64,000 bases of DNA from NCBI RefSeq assembly GCF_949628215.1, contig NC_134281.1:45900512-45964511 (forward strand), in the 5' to 3' direction. A model generated the notes under the pieces. It saw only the letters and a program-made list of their open reading frames with translations, made no database searches and had not been told where the DNA came from. Positions within the stretch are counted from its first letter, which is position 1. The number at the start of each line of letters is the position of its first letter. Position numbers and translations under genes: made by a program. The stretch comes from Phalacrocorax aristotelis (Eukaryota > Chordata > Aves > Suliformes > Phalacrocoracidae). This document shows positions 50,801 to 62,800 of the stretch, in pieces.

Positions 50801-53800
50801 AGTTAATATACTGGGAGTTTGAGAGCTGATTTTTGGAGCTACAGTAATGTTGACATTATGTTAACAATGTTTTTCAGTGAATCTGAACAGAAAAAAGTAT
50901 TCATCTCTGACAGAAAATAAGTTTTCAAACTTTTTATTTAATCTATATTGAAACTGGGTTGATATTCTATACTGTCCTTTTATTTCAGAAATATCTTCCC
51001 TTTGCTCTATAAAAACACAATAGAAAGGTTTTGTTTGTTTGCTGCAGGGTGATCAGCGTTAGTTTTAGGAGCTGTATTAGAGTATATGCTTAAACTAAGG
51101 TGCTGAACAGAACAAGGGGCTTATAGGGTAGAGGTTTGCTAATCTGTTTGCTCTATAATATTGCCATATGTGGCTGCTAGTGCAAACTTCTGTTCCGACA
51201 CACTGAGTTTTCCACTGGTAGTATATTAGCATAGGACAAAACAAAGGAAATTACTACTTTTACATAAATACTCATGAAAGTGACTGTTAGTGTTACTCGG
51301 CTGTCTGACTTGTTTGGATTGATGAGCTGAAGTGGAGGTGTAGTAGTAGTGGAGGGGGAGTCTGTAGTAGTAAATGATGATTTGTTATTCCCCTTTTCAA
51401 AGCCCACTCTGTTTTAGTGAATGTGTTTTCCTGAGTTGTAAGTTAGGAAAAAATTACTTGATGCACAGTGTAGAAAACATGGGGTGTTATGGCGTGATTT
51501 TCCTCCTGAGCTCGCATTAGAACTATGCAAAAATTCTCACTACTCTGAAAAGCCATTGGAAGTAATTACAACTTGTTTGTTTATTTACCATACAGAAATT
51601 CCTTTTGAGAGGGCTAGTTTGTAAGCACTTGAAAATAGAGGAAGGTTTGTTTGAAGCTGTGTATGTCCAAGATCTTTCTCTTTTAAGAATTATTTGGTTA
51701 CCATTTGGTTGGAGAGCTTGGTCAGAACACAAAGGTACTAAGAAAAAATACAAGAAGAATGCTTTTCACTGTGAGGCTGATTGAACACTGGCACAGGCTG
51801 CCTAGAGAGGCTGTGGACTCTCCATCCTTGAAGTTTTTTTCAAAACCCAACTGGACACAGTTCTGGGCAACCTGCTCTAGGTGACCCTGCTTGAGCAGGG
51901 TGTTGGGCTTGGAAAGGATGAGAATAGTCTCAACTTTCAGCTGACATAAATACGTCAGGACCCTAATACATATTACAGCAAAGTTTTCATCTACAAAAAT
52001 TAATGTCATGAAGTGGGATAAATTATTGTTTATGGAGTGGAATGACATTTCTCATATTATTAGTGAATATTACTTTCTAAACAGTTTAGATCTGTTGTAC
52101 ATCTTTGCAGTTAAGGAACTATATTAACTATAAAAACACTAAATAGATTCTGATCTTTGTGTCTTGGATTATAATGAATTTACGTTTTATATGCATTTTT
52201 TGTAATGTGTTGTGCACAGGAACTTGCTAATGTAATTAACAGGTGGTAGCACATATGAACTTTTTTTGTGACAAAAGTGTATGAGGCAACAAAGAATTTT
52301 ATAATTGGCTAGCTTCTTAACTACATCTTGATTTCACTGCAGCAAAGCTGGTAAATAAAATCCTGCACTGAGATGGTGACAGTTATTACTATTTAATATT
52401 TAATTTTATATTAAGAACAAACAAAACCGAAGCTGCATTGCAAAAATACTTTAAAACAGCTGCAAAAATTTTGGACATTTGGTAATTACGCTATTTAAAT
52501 TATCCCTTTTCCTGTGATATTGTGTTATGGAAATGACTAGCCTTCACAGCAGCGAGAAAGTGATTCAGTATTCATTAATCTGGGAGTATCCCTTGGGAGG
52601 TATGGTATCTAAAGCAAGTTATGCATCATCCATTAAATAATAATTTGTTTGCTAGCTGTTAAATAATTATGTTTCTCTTTCTTCTAGACTGTTCGCTGAG
52701 GATGTATGGCTCCTGTTTAACTAGATTTGCTTTTAAGACCAGCGATATTAACATTGATATCAAATTCCCACCTAAGGTGCGTAGATATTATTTTGCACTA
52801 AGACTGTTTTTTTCAATCAAGGCCATCAACATTTATTTCTACTCCGTTGCCTTCATCTTCTATTGGAGCATACGGTGTTAGAATAGCACAAAGCATATAA
52901 TCTTTGATTTGGTGTCAGGTGTGCTATGAATCCAGTGGATTAAGTTTCCCTTGCTTATTAGATAACTTTAATTCTGTTGGTTTTGGTTTGGTTGGTAAGG
53001 TTGTTGTTTTTTTCTTTACAATCTTACGTTAACCTGTTTTTTTAATAATTTTTTTGAGTAAGCATTGAAGCAGTATTAAAATCTTTGACTCTGGGTAGGT
53101 GTGTGTTTGTGTGCTCGTGATTCAGACAGTAAAATCTTGTAGGTCTTCATTCCCCCTACCCTGCCTTTTAAAGGTGGGGCTAAAAGTGGCAATTATCCTT
53201 TTTATGTTTTAGTTACTTGCAAGTAGGTGTCACATCCCAGTTTACAGTTTCCTGTGGTATAAAATCCCTGCAAAGCAGTATAACTTGCCTTTTAACATTG
53301 AAGTTGTTGATTCATGTTTAGTGTGTGATATTAGCAGCATGTTCTTGTTAGAGGCACGATGGCTGAGCTTGGTCTTTTTTTGACTGTATGTGTTGCAGTG
53401 GAATTCAAGATACCTGTTTTGGTTACACACTTACACATCACATTTTGAAATGACACTGCAGTTAGGAAGCAAAACTGAGTAATTTCTCAAACAATTGCAT
53501 GTGGAGTGTACCATGGCACTTTTTCACAAAGGCTCAAAGGTGGTACTAATTTTTAGCTTTTTTTTGAATTATTAACAGCTTATCTTTGCAACACCACTTA
53601 GAAAAGGAAACATGTTTTAAAATTATAAACTCTAGAAACCTGTAGGAAAGTACTGACATTAAATATTTTTTTGTGTGTTCCTAGTGGCATATGTTGACAT
53701 TGAAATTGTTGAATATATGGCAAGTGTTTTGTTCTAATTTTATGGAGTCTGTTAATATGGAACTAGAACAGAAGTATTAACTAAAAAAGCTGTAGGCTAA

Positions 53801-56800
53801 AAGAAAGCTGGCTAACTTTTTTACTAGTACCCATTTTCATGGTGTGGACAGATACAGTTAACTTTTCTATTAATACTGACACACGGTTTCACTTTTGTGA
53901 AAGAACATACTGTTACCAGTTGTGCAAACTAAGTAGTTTTTAAAAGAGTGTAAAATAAAATAAGTTAGTCTGAATAATGTAACTTGCTCTATTTTTGTCG
54001 TTTTAGATGAGTCAACCAGATGTTCTGATACAGGTGCTTGAAATCTTGAAGAACAGTGGTGAGTTTTAGTTGCATCTCACGCCTATTAATTAACATTATA
54101 ACTGCTGTTCAGTTGGTTTTGTGCTTAATTTTTCTGTAAACTTTTCAACCAAAGTATCTGAGCGATTTTTATGAATGTGATTTTTATGAATACCAGTGCT
54201 TGTGCGAGAGATGAGAACCTGCAGCAGGAGAATGGCAGCCCAGGTAGTCCAGTTCAGATTGCCAAAATTTGCGGTAATAGTGTTATATGCCAGGTTGAAA
54301 AGTATTTAACTTTGTAGGAGAAATCCTGAGTAGAAAACCCAAAAGCCACTCTCCATTTGCATATGAACATCAGTGAGAACTATTACAAGACTTCTGAAAC
54401 TTGTAGCCTCCTTGTTGTGTCAGAAGGTCATCTAACCCTGTAATTGGCACATCTTGAGCCAAGTGACACAAGTAACGTTGCATTTCTGATCCTTCAGGAA
54501 GTTTTGATAGGTCAGCTCCATAAGTGGTTCTCAAACTATCCTGATGATTTGTCAGAGATTTAACCTTGTGTCTTTCAAATGTTATAAAGACAAAAGGTTC
54601 TAAAAGAGATATCGGTCCAGTTTCCTGACAGGGTGGGGTTCTTTTGTTTTGTGTGTGTTTGGTTTTTTTGTAGTTCCCCACCCTCCCCCCTTGCTGGCTG
54701 TGTGATACTGATGGTGAGCATCAAAAGTAACCAGAAAAATACTGCTTACTGGTAGCTACACAGCACTTAATTTGAGTTGTTTTGTAAAAGCATGATATAA
54801 ATGTAATAGTTTTAAAGACACAGTTGGGAAAACTGTAGAAGACTTTCATACATAATGTTTTTTTTTCCCTTGCTTAGCTATCTACTCAGATGTGGAGTCA
54901 GATTTCCATGCCAAAGTTCCTGTTGTCTTTTGCAGAGATGTTAAAAGGTACCATTTCTACTATGCTAGTTCATAACAGCTGCTTGTCTGCACTCCTGACA
55001 GGAAGTGTTACTGCAGCATTTAGCTAACATTCATGTTAAAGGGGAATTGCTCATACATGAAAATACAATCTAAAAAAAAAAAAAGCTTAACTTTGTTTTT
55101 GTGGCTCATAGAGCTCATTAGTTGTAGGAGTCTGAGAATATCAGTTCTACTTTTAGTTAAATAGGGGAAAAATGGAATGGTTATCAGTTGATACTTAAAA
55201 TTTCTGCTAGCGGTTTAATCCAAGGTTTTAAAAACGTTTTATAAGATACGCATTGCCAGTAAGGACACATAATCTGACAATTTCAGTAAATTCCTAAGAA
55301 GTAGCAACTTCCAATATGAAATGCAGTTGCTATATGATGTCCACATTGCTTTGACTGGCTAGAGGTATGTGATTGAAACGCCGGGGAAGTAAATGCATGA
55401 AGGGTGGCCATATCTTTCCCTGTGTTTGGAGATTATGCAAATGCCTTGTAAGTACTAAGAGAATAGAAATAATCATTCTGAGACACAAACGGAAAGTTTT
55501 TAGACCATATGTTTTGTGGATTTACCAAATCTTAATATGCAGCAGCCTTGGGAGGTTTGTTTATTTATTTATTTGGTATGTGGAAGATATGCATGGAGTT
55601 TGAGTTGCGCTAAGATTGCAGTGTTAAGTAATGGCAGAACTTAGAGCAAATTCTTAATGCTGTTTTTTATGTTTAGCTGTAATGAACTTCTGTAAGTTCT
55701 AGATCCAACTGGTGAGTTAATAGTAAAGAATATGTGATTATATTCTGTAGCTTTTGTTTAAAAGTTCAGGTTCTTACACAGGGAGACACTGATGCATGTT
55801 TTTATTCTGGTGGGTGTGATGCCCTACCTACCCCCTGCTCCAAGCATCCTCTGTATACACAAGGTGATAACTCTTCTTATCTGTTTTACGTTTGTAATTA
55901 CAGTGGTTTGACATGTAAAGTAAGTGCTAGAAATGATGTGGCTTGCCTTACAACTGACCTGCTGGCTGCACTTGGTAAACTGGAGCCTGTCCTTATTCCC
56001 TTGGTTTTGGCGTTCCGCTACTGGGCTAGAGTAAGTTTATAAATATTGAGGATAATTATATGTTTATGTCCTGGTTTTGAGTACTGAATACAATGTAATA
56101 GCTTTAATATATTTGTAGAGAAGAACTTCATGCCACTACTTCACCTCTTATCTTAACAGGCCACAATGAGACTGAAGATTTTGGTGTGTAACTGTAAAAT
56201 ATTTATATGAAGCTTTCACTACTCTGTTACCAAGTTACTAAACCAGTTCCTTAAAACTAGTTAACTGATCCTTGAAAACCAGTTCAACAGAACAGTCAGG
56301 TCTTGCAAACTTTCTGCGATTGAGGTCACATTGAAAAAAGTTAGCTCGATCGAAAAAGGGTACTTCTTACAAATGTCAATGCTGATCCCAGGAACCAAGT
56401 TAAAATGTTCACAGCCAGCATTTAACTGTCTTGCAGCTGAGTCCTGAAACTGCTGCCAGGCTATACTTGACTTAAAATGTCTCGGCTTTACTGAAAAATC
56501 AGTTGCATGGTATTATTATTGTTGCTTGATTTAGCAAGGTGTCTTTACAAAAAATTCTGTTTTACAACGTATAAGGAGCCGCAGTAGAAACTACAAAGAA
56601 CTGTTCAATGTCTTATATATTTATTACATCTCTGAGTTCCCATAGAAGTGATCAGTATCAGATTGCAGCCAGATGCATAGAATCCCCATCTCCATACGTG
56701 AGATATTGCACAATAACAAAACCCTGATAGCTGACTGAAATTCTAGATAGGAACATAAATGTGTCCCACAATCACAAAATGTGATGAAACTGAAGAGAAT

Positions 56801-59800
56801 AACATATAATAAAAGGCACTGTATGAATTACTGTAATTTGCATTCTGTCTGTATGTGGCATGGCATGGTAACTGCAGTTTGAGATTAAGGATTTTCTGTT
56901 TCACTGTAGTGTGTATCTCACATTTCTTTAATATTTGTCCTTTTATAATAGATTTTAAATTAAAATGCTGATGTTACATCGTAAAAGAAATTATGTATTC
57001 TCTTACAGCTCTGTCACATTGACTGTCAGGCTGAAGGTGGGATTCCCTCATATTCCTTTGCCTTAATGGTGATATTTTTTCTTCAACAAAGAAAACCACG
57101 TATTTTACCATCTTATTTGGGCAATTGGGTAAGTGCTTTGGTAATATAGTAACCTTACTGTTAAACTATTTCTGTTAAACTATACTGTTAAACACTATTT
57201 CTGTGTTTTGCAAGGTCATAAAATGCTCAGAATTTGATCGCTTAAGAAATTTGTAAATAAAACGCATTAGTACTTAATCCTCCCACAGTTGATGCCTGAT
57301 GATTCTGATGACTTTTTAAAAAAGGCATCTGCTATAGCCTGTGCAATCGTGTCATACTGTGTTTTGGAGAAAAGGCAAATATTTTCTTCTTTATTTCTCT
57401 GACATCAGTTATTCTTGAGGGGAATAAATATCACAATTGTTCGTGTTACCTTTAGTGAAAACTTCTGGTTGTATGTATTTTATACATACTATACATATAC
57501 TTTAATTGTTGTTAGATTGAAGGCTTTGATTCAAAGAGGCCAGATGACTACCAGCTGAAAGGTATAGAAGAAGAGGAGTTTGTACGGTGGGAGTACAAAC
57601 CACCACCAAATGGTGCAGCAAAAAACTCCGTTGGAGCGGAAAGTAAGACTAAAGTTGAACAACAAAAAGGTGGTGGTAAAAAGGTAACAAGCTCAGAAGT
57701 GGACAACCAAAGTAATGCAAAGGAGAAACACGGCAACGTAAGTCTTGGCTTTATTGCATTGAAAACCATATTCTATCTCTTAGCCCTGTTTTTTATCTTT
57801 AAACACAAATATTGGATGGAACCAGGAAAAAAATGGGAATTTTAATTTCTTATTGCAGTTGAGCATTCTTGTCCATGTGTTTCAGTCTCTCTTAGCATTC
57901 AAAACCCCTCACCAAGTTTCACTGGGGCAACTGTGGTTGGAACTGTTGAAGTTTTACACACTGGAATTTGCTTTGGAGGAATATGTCATCAGCATACGGG
58001 TACAAGAACTCTTAACCAGAGAGAATAAAAACTGGCCTAAAAGGCGAATAGCCATTGAAGGTAGGATAATACCCTTTTCTAGTTCTGTAGTCATCATGCA
58101 TTATTATCTTTATTTAACTAATACTTAGAGGTCTGTCACAAGAAGTCTGGACAATAAACTAAATGACTAATTGGAGGAGAAAGTAGATTATTTTAGTATA
58201 TTTTGTGAGCTATTTAGTCTATTTAAAAACGAACTTTCTGCTTACTACTACTTTTTGCAAATCTGGTCCTTGAAGTACAAGGTGTAAATTTGTTTTTCTT
58301 ACCATTCTGTTCTTATCTCTGTTTCATTCTTTCTATAAGCTATTACTAAAAAGGAATAAATAATTCTGATATTATTAATCTTCATCACCTCTAACTGCAT
58401 TTCCAAAAACCACAATGTGTTTTGAGTGTTACTAGCTATTGGTTTGCTTCCTCTGACTAATGCAGACTGAGCAGAGAGCTTAGCTCTGATCAGTCAACTG
58501 GAGAAAAGCCATTGTCATGGTTTCACCGCAGCTGGCAACTAAGCACCACACAGCTGCTCGCTCATTCCCTGTATTATCAACACTGTTTCCAGCACAAATC
58601 CAAAACAGAGCCCCATACCAGCTACTGTGGAGAAAATTAACTCTATCCCAGCCAAAACCAGCACATTCTCCACCCCTTATTCCATACCATTTATGTCGTC
58701 ATGCTCAGGTTTCACGCTATCCAATACATTTTCATTAAGCACCACCACCCTTCCCATCCTTTGATATAGTACACAGATATCATTCCCTTAGTCTATGGAC
58801 CACCCCATGGAGTGTCCGTAAATGTTCACTGAGTTCATTCAGTCCACGACTTTGGGCTCCATCTGTTGTGGTGGTTCCTCAGGGCAGCAGAGGCGGTGTG
58901 TTGTGTGGAGTTCCTGGGCACCAAAGCTGGCTCAGGTTGGGTCACTGCTGCACTTGCAGTGCTTCTTGTAAGGCTTGTCCTCCTGTGGTTGAGGTGGTTC
59001 CTGCTATAGTAATTCCTGTAACATGCAACTCAATTCACAGGTTACAACAGTTTAAAGGTATTTCCATTACAATCTCCCTTGCTCCAGTGTGGCCTTACAC
59101 ACAGCCACAGTCCCTTCAGAAGTAAACCTGCGCCAACATGGCCTTAGGCTTGGCTGCAGTCTCTCCAGGGGTGTACCTGCTCTGTCATGGGCTTATCCAT
59201 GGCCATGGTGCTCCAGCATGACCTCAGGCACAGCTGCAGCATAGACTTAACCCACAGCCACAGATGCTCTGGGGTTTACCTCCTCCAGGGCCGACATATC
59301 CTTGGGCCACAGTCCTTTCAGAGGTACACAGCTGCTGCAGCACAGACGTAACCACAGCCACAGATCCTTTGAGATGTCCCTGATCCCACATGGACTCATC
59401 CACAGGTCACAGTCCATTTGACCTGAGTTCACGCTGGAGCTCCAGCCTGTCCAGTGCAGCAGCACAGAAGCAGCAGCGATGCCCTGGCCACCTGCCAGGC
59501 CAGGCACGTGGCCATTGATGTTATCAAAATGTTCTCAGACGCAGCAGAGTCAGATGAAAAGCAGCACAGCAATACAGCAAGCAGTGAAAGCAAGAAGCAG
59601 CCACTAACTAGCACTAGACTCTAATATACAGTAAGGCAAGCAAGCCCCATGGCAAGCACAGAAGCCTGCTGATTAGTAGCTGAACAGCAATAACAGTAAT
59701 AAATTCGATCTAGCACACTGCAGTCAAATCTGTTCTTATCTCAAACCCTCCAAGCCCCACATTGGACACCAAACAGGACTGTCATGGTCTAACTCCTGGT

Positions 59801-62800
59801 GGGATGGGGGAGAATATTGGAAGAGTGAAAGTGAGAAAACTTGTGGGTTGAGATGAAGACAGTTTAATAGGTAAAGCAAAAACTGCACACACAAGCAAAG
59901 CAAAACAAGGAGTTCATTCACTCCTTCCCATGGGCAGGCAGGTGCTCAGCCGTCTCCAGGAAAGCAGGGCTCCATCATGCGTAATGGTTACTTGGGAAGA
60001 CAAAATGCCATCACTCCAAACATCCCCCTGCCTTCTTCCCCCAGCTTTATATATTGAGCATGGCGTCATATGGTGTGGGATATCCCTTGGGTCAGTTGGG
60101 GTCAGTTGTCCTGGCTGTGTTCCCTCCCAGCTTCTTGTGCACCTCCAGCCCACTCGCTGGTGGTTGGGGGGTGAGAAGCAGAAAAGGCCTTGACTCTGTG
60201 TAAGTCCTGCTCAGCGATAACTAAAATGTTCCCATATTATCAACGCTGATTCTAGCATAAATCCAAAACACAGCCCCATACTAGCTACTGTGGAGAAAAT
60301 TAACGCTATCCCAGCCAAAACCAGCATACCCATCAAAGTAACCACCCCTCCAGCCCCTCATTGTCCCTTTCCCTGTTGGTAGTATTTCCATACTGTGAAA
60401 CTGAGTGGCATGTCATAGGCTATGCTTCAGGGCCTCAGTATCCTGCTAAGGGAAGTGCTTTTTTTTCATGGAGTGAGACCATATGAATTTGATGATAATG
60501 CATACCCTGACTTACTTATGTTGGGGAGAAAAAGAAAATTATTTTGTCTATTACTTCATAACTGGAAGACATCTTTACTCTGTTCCTCAACTCAGAAAGC
60601 CATGTAAACAGTACTTAAAAGGGAAAGTCATAAAGTAATTAATAGCATTCTAAATTGGCCTTAAAAATAGAAAAATTGGGTATTTAAGGAAGGTTAAGAA
60701 ACCATTTTAAGGTGATATTTTTATAAAAGTATAAATAACAAATTTTGGATGCTTTCTAGAGATGTTAATGAAGTAGCTTTTCTGTAACACACATGAGGTG
60801 ATGGAGAGGACAAGGAGAAATAGGTCAGAGAGTATCATAAAGGCAGAGAATGAGTTAATAAAGGTATGTTGAATGACATTAAGGTAGAAGAAGAGTAAGA
60901 ATGCAAAGTAAAAAGGAGAAAAGCAAAGAATTGTTGAGGCACATGTTGAGTAGTGGGTCTTGAGATCACTCCTGTGGCTTTAATTTCCTCTCCTAATTCT
61001 TTTATTCAGTCACTTTTAGCTAGAGAGTTTTAAAACTGTGTTTATTCAGCATGCAGCAATAAAATCTGTGAGATGAAAGGGCAAATTATTGAGGAAGAAA
61101 CAGGAAATAATTTCAACATACAGATTGTATTCTAGTTCTGATACCTGCTATTGTTGGTCTTTTTGTATTGTTTTTGTTTGTTTTGTGATTTTTTTTTAAT
61201 GTTAAGTTTATAACTGAAATTATGAAGTAACAGAATCTCAGTTTGATACTATCTTCCCAGGCAAACTTATAGCAACTATGCAAGTGCTCTTTTTACTTGG
61301 AAAACATGTTTGATCTAGAAATCGCTAGGAAGGACTAAGAATGAAACCTGGTGAGATTGCTTCATATAATCCTTATAACCTAATGTTACTTGTAGAGAAA
61401 TTAATTTCTTATGGGAAATGCAAATCCTTCTTCAGTTAAGGAAAACGGTTCAGGCAGGTTTACGTTTATTTTGCCTTCATATGTTTATTTTAATTTCTAG
61501 TTTAGAGATTGACCATAATATAATGGTACAATATATCCGTGGTTTTCTTTTTAATTAACACTATTTTGAATGGTTTATAGTAGCCAATCATTCATGGACA
61601 GACGCATGTTGTGTTTTGTATGGAAGAAGTCCAAAAAACCTGGTGGGCCCTTCGTTCTCTAAATATATCCAAATACAATTCTGGATTATATTGTAACTCT
61701 CTTTTTAACTGCCATGTGATAACTTAGGTATTTCAGCTGCATCAGTGAAATGTAGGAACTAAAGATTACTAATTAAATTGTCCTTTTTCTTCCTAGATCC
61801 TTTTGCACTAAAGAGGAATGTTGCACGAAGTCTAAATAGCCAGATGGTATTTGAGTACATCCTGGAGCGATTTAGGACAGCGTATAAATATTTTGCATGT
61901 CCACAAAGTAAAGATGGGATTAAATCCAAGCCAGATACCAAGAAAAAAGAAAAAGGCAAAATGAATAATAAGAAATCCACAAGATCTGAAGAGCCTGTAG
62001 CCAACTGTTGCCTTCTACAAGGGGAAAAAGTAGTAGATAAACAAAATAGAGGAAGTGGATGTAACATACCAGAGAATGAACTTGAATGTAATGAAGCGGT
62101 AGAAGCTGTAGCCAAAAGATGTACTTGCAAGAACACAGACTCTTTGCTACCTTCAACATTGGACTCTAGTTACGAAGACAAAGACGCTTTATCCCTTATT
62201 TCTAATGAATGCTGTGAATTAAAGCAAAAATCACTTAAAGAGGGGGATGATCTAGAAATTTCAGTTTGTATAACTGAAGGTGAGCTAAGCCACCATTGTA
62301 ACTGCAGTGAACATCAGCCCTATGACACAAATTCTAGTAATGAATTTTCGGATGCCGAAAGTAGACAGAGTTTGATAACAGAGTCTTCTCAGAAGAATAA
62401 GTGCACTGGCACACCAGCTACCTCGCCCAACTGCAAAGCAATGGTGGAAGCTCATGATCTCAAAGATGAAGGCAGACTCTCTACAGAAGAAATGCATTAT
62501 GTATTTGATAAGTTCATTTTGACTTCAGGAAAGGTAAGCTGTGTATTTGAGCAGTTCTGGTCATGTATCAGTGGGCTGTTGCTTTTAAATCTCTAAAACT
62601 AAGGGTGGATGGTGACGGGATTCTTCCAGTGATCGTTTCAGTCTCTGTTATGAATGGTAGCTCTAGCATTTTTAGAGTACCAGTTATTCAGGACCAGAAA
62701 ACACCAAATATGTATGCCATTTGGACGGGATGGTCTGTTGCCCCCATCTTATGCAAAACTTCCTGATTTCCACAAAAAAAACCCACCAAACCTGGGTTTT

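Larger units (their letters stand above)
58513..60328 (-). mobile_element. Compact two-LTR retroelement, antisense in TUT4 intron 12
   Basis: A complete but small LTR element, 1.8 kb, of the same LTR family as the solo copies at 8.2 and 12.0 kb. Element order on the minus strand: 5' LTR (60328-59780), 8-nt gap, PBS-like TGGTGTCCAATGTGGGGC (59771-59754), about 1.1 kb internal DNA, purine-rich AAGGGGTGGAGAA (58678-58666) as PPT, then the 3' LTR (58665-58513). Flanks GCCAT / CCCAT fit a 5-bp duplication with one change. The internal part shows no gag, pol or env and contains degenerate repeats of 'cacagccacag' and 'cacagtcc' type (about 59100-59420), so it is non-autonomous or internally deleted. 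Confidence 0.85.
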
